Assembly: GCA_022795575.1 (NCBI GenBank)
Contig: JAAWGY010000099.1
Span: 1 to 7,793 of the forward strand
DNA from: Angelakisella sp.
Lineage (GTDB): Bacteria; Bacillota; Clostridia; Oscillospirales; Ruminococcaceae
DNA length: 7,793 bases
Direction of reading: 5' to 3'
The notes beneath the pieces are model-generated. The model ran no database searches, was not told the DNA's origin, and worked only from the letters and a program-made list of their open reading frames with translations. Each line of letters starts with the position of its first letter. Within the stretch, counting starts at the first letter, position 1. Below, piece by piece: positions 6,361 to 7,793 of this stretch. Both the position numbers and the translations under genes were made by a program.

Positions 6361-7433
6361 GGCGTTTCCTCCTCCACAATAGCGGCGGCCTGGGGCTCCC
6401 AGGAGAGGGTGACGACCTCACCCGGGTGGATATCCAGGTCGATGCCGTGGCGGCTGGCCACCACCTCGTCCCCGCCGGGGAGGGCAAAGGTGATGCGGAG
6501 CATTCCGCCGGCGAAGCTCTTTTCGGAAACGGTGCCCCGGATGCCGGGGGTACCGGGGGCGGGCTCCCCCTTCTGGAAGCGGAGCTGCTCGCTGCGCACC
6601 GCCAGGGTGAGGGGGGCGCCCTCCGGGAGGGGGGCGGCGCCGGGGAGGAAGGGGAGACAGCCGCCCTGGGCTTGGAGGCAGCAGCAGCCCTGGTCTCCCC
6701 GGTGGGCGGTGCCCCGGAAGATGTTGGCGCTGCCCACGAAGCGGGCCACAAAGGCGGTGCGGGGGCGGTCGTAGACGTCGGCGGGGGTGCCGATCTGCTC
6801 AAAGCGGCCCTCCCGCATGACGACGATGCGGTCGCTCATGTTAAGGGCCTCCTCCTGGTCGTGGGTAATATAAAGGAAGGTGATGCCCAGGCGCTGCTGA
6901 AGGCGCTTGAGCTCCAGCTGCATTTGGCGGCGGAGCTGGAGGTCCAGGGCACCCAGGGGCTCATCCAGCAGCAGCACCCGGGGGCGGCTGGCCAGGGCCC
7001 GGGCGATGGCGACACGCTGGCGCTGGCCGCCGGAGAGCTCGGAGGGCATCCGGCGCTGGTAGCCGGGGAGCTGGACCAGATCCAGCACCTCCTCCACCTC
7101 CCGGCGCTGCCGGGGCTTGGGCACCTTTTTCAGGCGGAGGCTGTAGGCGATGTTCTGCTCCACCGTCATATGGGGGAAGAGGGCGTAGTTTTGGAAGACG
7201 GTGTTGACATCCCGCTGGTTGGGGGCGAGGGCGGTGACGTCCCGGCCCTCCAGGATGACGCTGCCGGAATCGGGGGATTCCAGGCCGGCGATGATGCGGA
7301 GGGTGGTGGTTTTGCCGCAGCCGCTGGAGCCCAGGAAGGTGATGAACTCCCCCTCCTGGATATCGATGCTGATGCCCCGGAGGACCTGGGTATCGCCAAA
7401 GGCCTTGGTGATGTTTTGGAGCTGTAGAATCAT
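6357..7433 (-). CDS. potA: PotA-type ABC transporter ATP-binding subunit
   Basis: The protein has 358 residues. It hydrolyses ATP in the cytoplasm to drive import through PotB/PotC. It has Walker A GSSGCGKT (35-42), Q-loop Q81 in VFQNYALFPHMT, signature LSGGQRQR (133-140), Walker B LLLDEP (154-159, E158), D-loop GALD (161-164) and H191 in THDQEEAL. A regulatory OB/TOBE-like domain follows from about 235 to 358. The start is the ATG at 7433. An in-frame GTG at 7445 lies inside the AAAGGTG ribosome binding site and would add four residues ahead of the usual N-terminus, so I reject it. The C-terminal domain carries an unusual CCC cluster (250-252) and C259 in a Gly-rich loop. It is the first gene of the operon. 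No transcription factor gene or convincing promoter is visible upstream. All catalytic motifs are intact, but substrate specificity cannot be taken from this subunit. Confidence 0.95.
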   Translation of the reverse strand: MILQLQNITKAFGDTQVLRGISIDIQEGEFITFLGSSGCGKTTTLRIIAGLESPDSGSVILEGRDVTALAPNQRDVNTVFQNYALFPHMTVEQNIAYSLRLKKVPKPRQRREVEEVLDLVQLPGYQRRMPSELSGGQRQRVAIARALASRPRVLLLDEPLGALDLQLRRQMQLELKRLQQRLGITFLYITHDQEEALNMSDRIVVMREGRFEQIGTPADVYDRPRTAFVARFVGSANIFRGTAHRGDQGCCCLQAQGGCLPFLPGAAPLPEGAPLTLAVRSEQLRFQKGEPAPGTPGIRGTVSEKSFAGGMLRITFALPGGDEVVASRHGIDLDIHPGEVVTLSWEPQAAAIVEEETP

Positions 7434-7442
7434 AGACAGGTA

Positions 7443-7449
7443 CACCTTT
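7443..7449 (-). promoter_or_regulatory. potA ribosome binding site that sets the start
   Basis: On the minus strand, AAAGGTG ends 9 bases before the ATG at 7433. It covers the alternative GTG at 7445 and so excludes it. It is weaker than the AGGAGG sites of potB and potD. Confidence 0.65.
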
Positions 7450-7504
7450 CTATCAATAGAGGAGGTGGGCCGCCAAGGGCCCGCAGGGCGCTAAAAGTTT
7501 CGGT

Positions 7505-7580
7505 CAAGCCTTTTCAAAGGCTTGCAGGTCCAGGGCAGCGCCCTGGTCGCTCCCCGCAGGGAGCGAAAGGCCCTGGGATA
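7505..7580 (+). repeat. Hairpin repeat, right copy
   Basis: Three perfect stem-loops stand in a row: CAAGCCTTT (7505-7513) with AAAGGCTTG (7516-7524), CCAGGGC (7530-7536) with GCCCTGG (7540-7546), and CGCTCCC (7548-7554) with GGGAGCG (7559-7565). The segment 7523-7568 matches the reverse complement of the left-edge repeat. The whole looks like a dispersed intergenic repeat. In the reverse direction it lies just upstream of potA and may end transcription coming from beyond the window. Confidence 0.75.
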
Positions 7581-7620
7581 CTAACAATGACAAAGCGGAG
7601 CTCTGCAAGGTCATACACTA

Positions 7621-7643
7621 CCCGCAGGAGTGAAACTCCCCAG
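7621..7643 (+). repeat. Second tail module of the hairpin repeat
   Basis: This 23-base segment matches the reverse complement of positions 1-23 with a single T/C difference. It also resembles 7553-7577 in direct orientation (CCGCAGG, then AGYGAAA, then CCC). The right copy therefore seems to hold its tail module twice, separated by about 50 bases that the left copy lacks. Confidence 0.65.
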
Positions 7644-7681
7644 GGCGGCTACAACAACAGCGGGGCTTGTGGCAAGGAGAA

Positions 7682-7778
7682 CGGCCTCTGCGGAGGCCGA
7701 CCTCTCCGTCGCCTGCGGGCGACACCTCCCCTTTCAGGGGAGGCACGGCCTAAGAGCCGCCTTCGGCGGTTGGCCGTG
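7682..7778. repeat. Array of GC-rich hairpins at right edge
   Basis: Four consecutive perfect inverted repeats are present. CGGCCTC pairs with GAGGCCG (7682-7699, loop TGCG), GTCGCC with GGCGAC (7708-7723, loop TGCG), and CCTCCCC with GGGGAGG (7725-7743, loop TTTCA). The last is nested: CACGGCC with GGCCGTG (7744-7778), enclosing CCGCC with GGCGG (7757-7769). No reading frame fits. The array looks like a dispersed non-coding repeat and may continue past the window edge. A structured RNA is possible but unsupported. Confidence 0.6.
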
Positions 7779-7793
7779 GGGCTGCTGGCGCAG

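Noticed and set aside
6426..7427. Long + strand open frame (333 residues) opposite potA
   Set aside because: It is the antisense shadow of potA, which has all ABC ATPase motifs. The shadow is low-complexity Gly/Ala/Leu sequence.
7505..7793. CRISPR array or tRNA/rRNA gene in the right-hand non-coding region
   Set aside because: The repeats are hairpins of differing sequence without regular spacers, and no cloverleaf or rRNA-like sequence was recognised.

Overview
The window reads as chromosomal DNA from a high-GC, endospore-forming Clostridia bacterium, probably of the Oscillospiraceae/Ruminococcaceae type (Flavonifractor or Oscillibacter-like). That placement is an inference. It rests on two Clostridia-type sporulation genes, strong AGGAGG ribosome binding sites, a TTG start, GC-rich codon use and GC-rich hairpin repeats of a kind I associate with gut Clostridia. 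No species can be named from the sequence alone.

Layout. Positions 1-55 hold an inverted copy of a hairpin repeat. A good mother-cell sigma-E-type promoter (171-199) then drives a two-gene sporulation operon on the + strand: a SipL-like protein (DUF3794 repeats plus C-terminal LysM, 231-1751) and SpoIVA, the coat basement-layer ATPase (1768-3246). The sipL stop codon overlaps the spoIVA ribosome binding site. In C. difficile the two proteins bind each other through the SipL LysM domain, so this operon pairs known partners. A perfect 17-bp stem terminator (3333-3372) separates it from a convergent minus-strand operon.

The minus-strand operon encodes a complete ABC importer annotated by family as spermidine/putrescine type: potA ATPase (7433-6357), potB permease (6360-5494), potC permease (5497-4715) and potD lipoprotein (4505-3393). 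potA/potB and potB/potC overlap by ATGA. Between potC and potD lies a 162-bp imperfect palindrome with 12-bp terminal inverted repeats, flanked by TTA on both sides, one TTA being the potC stop codon. This looks like a MITE or similar non-coding palindromic element inserted in the operon. By my recalled alignment, PotD lacks the acidic residues that bind polyamine in E. coli PotD, so the true substrate is open.

Positions 7446-7793 hold no gene that I can support. They carry a second copy of the left-edge repeat in opposite orientation, and then a run of short GC-rich hairpins. The opposed copies, about 7.5 kb apart, bracket both operons. I see no evidence for a defence system, CRISPR, tRNA, rRNA or phage gene. 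The most interesting points are the sipL-spoIVA coupling, the altered PotD pocket, the palindromic element at the potC stop codon, and the flanking inverted repeat family.
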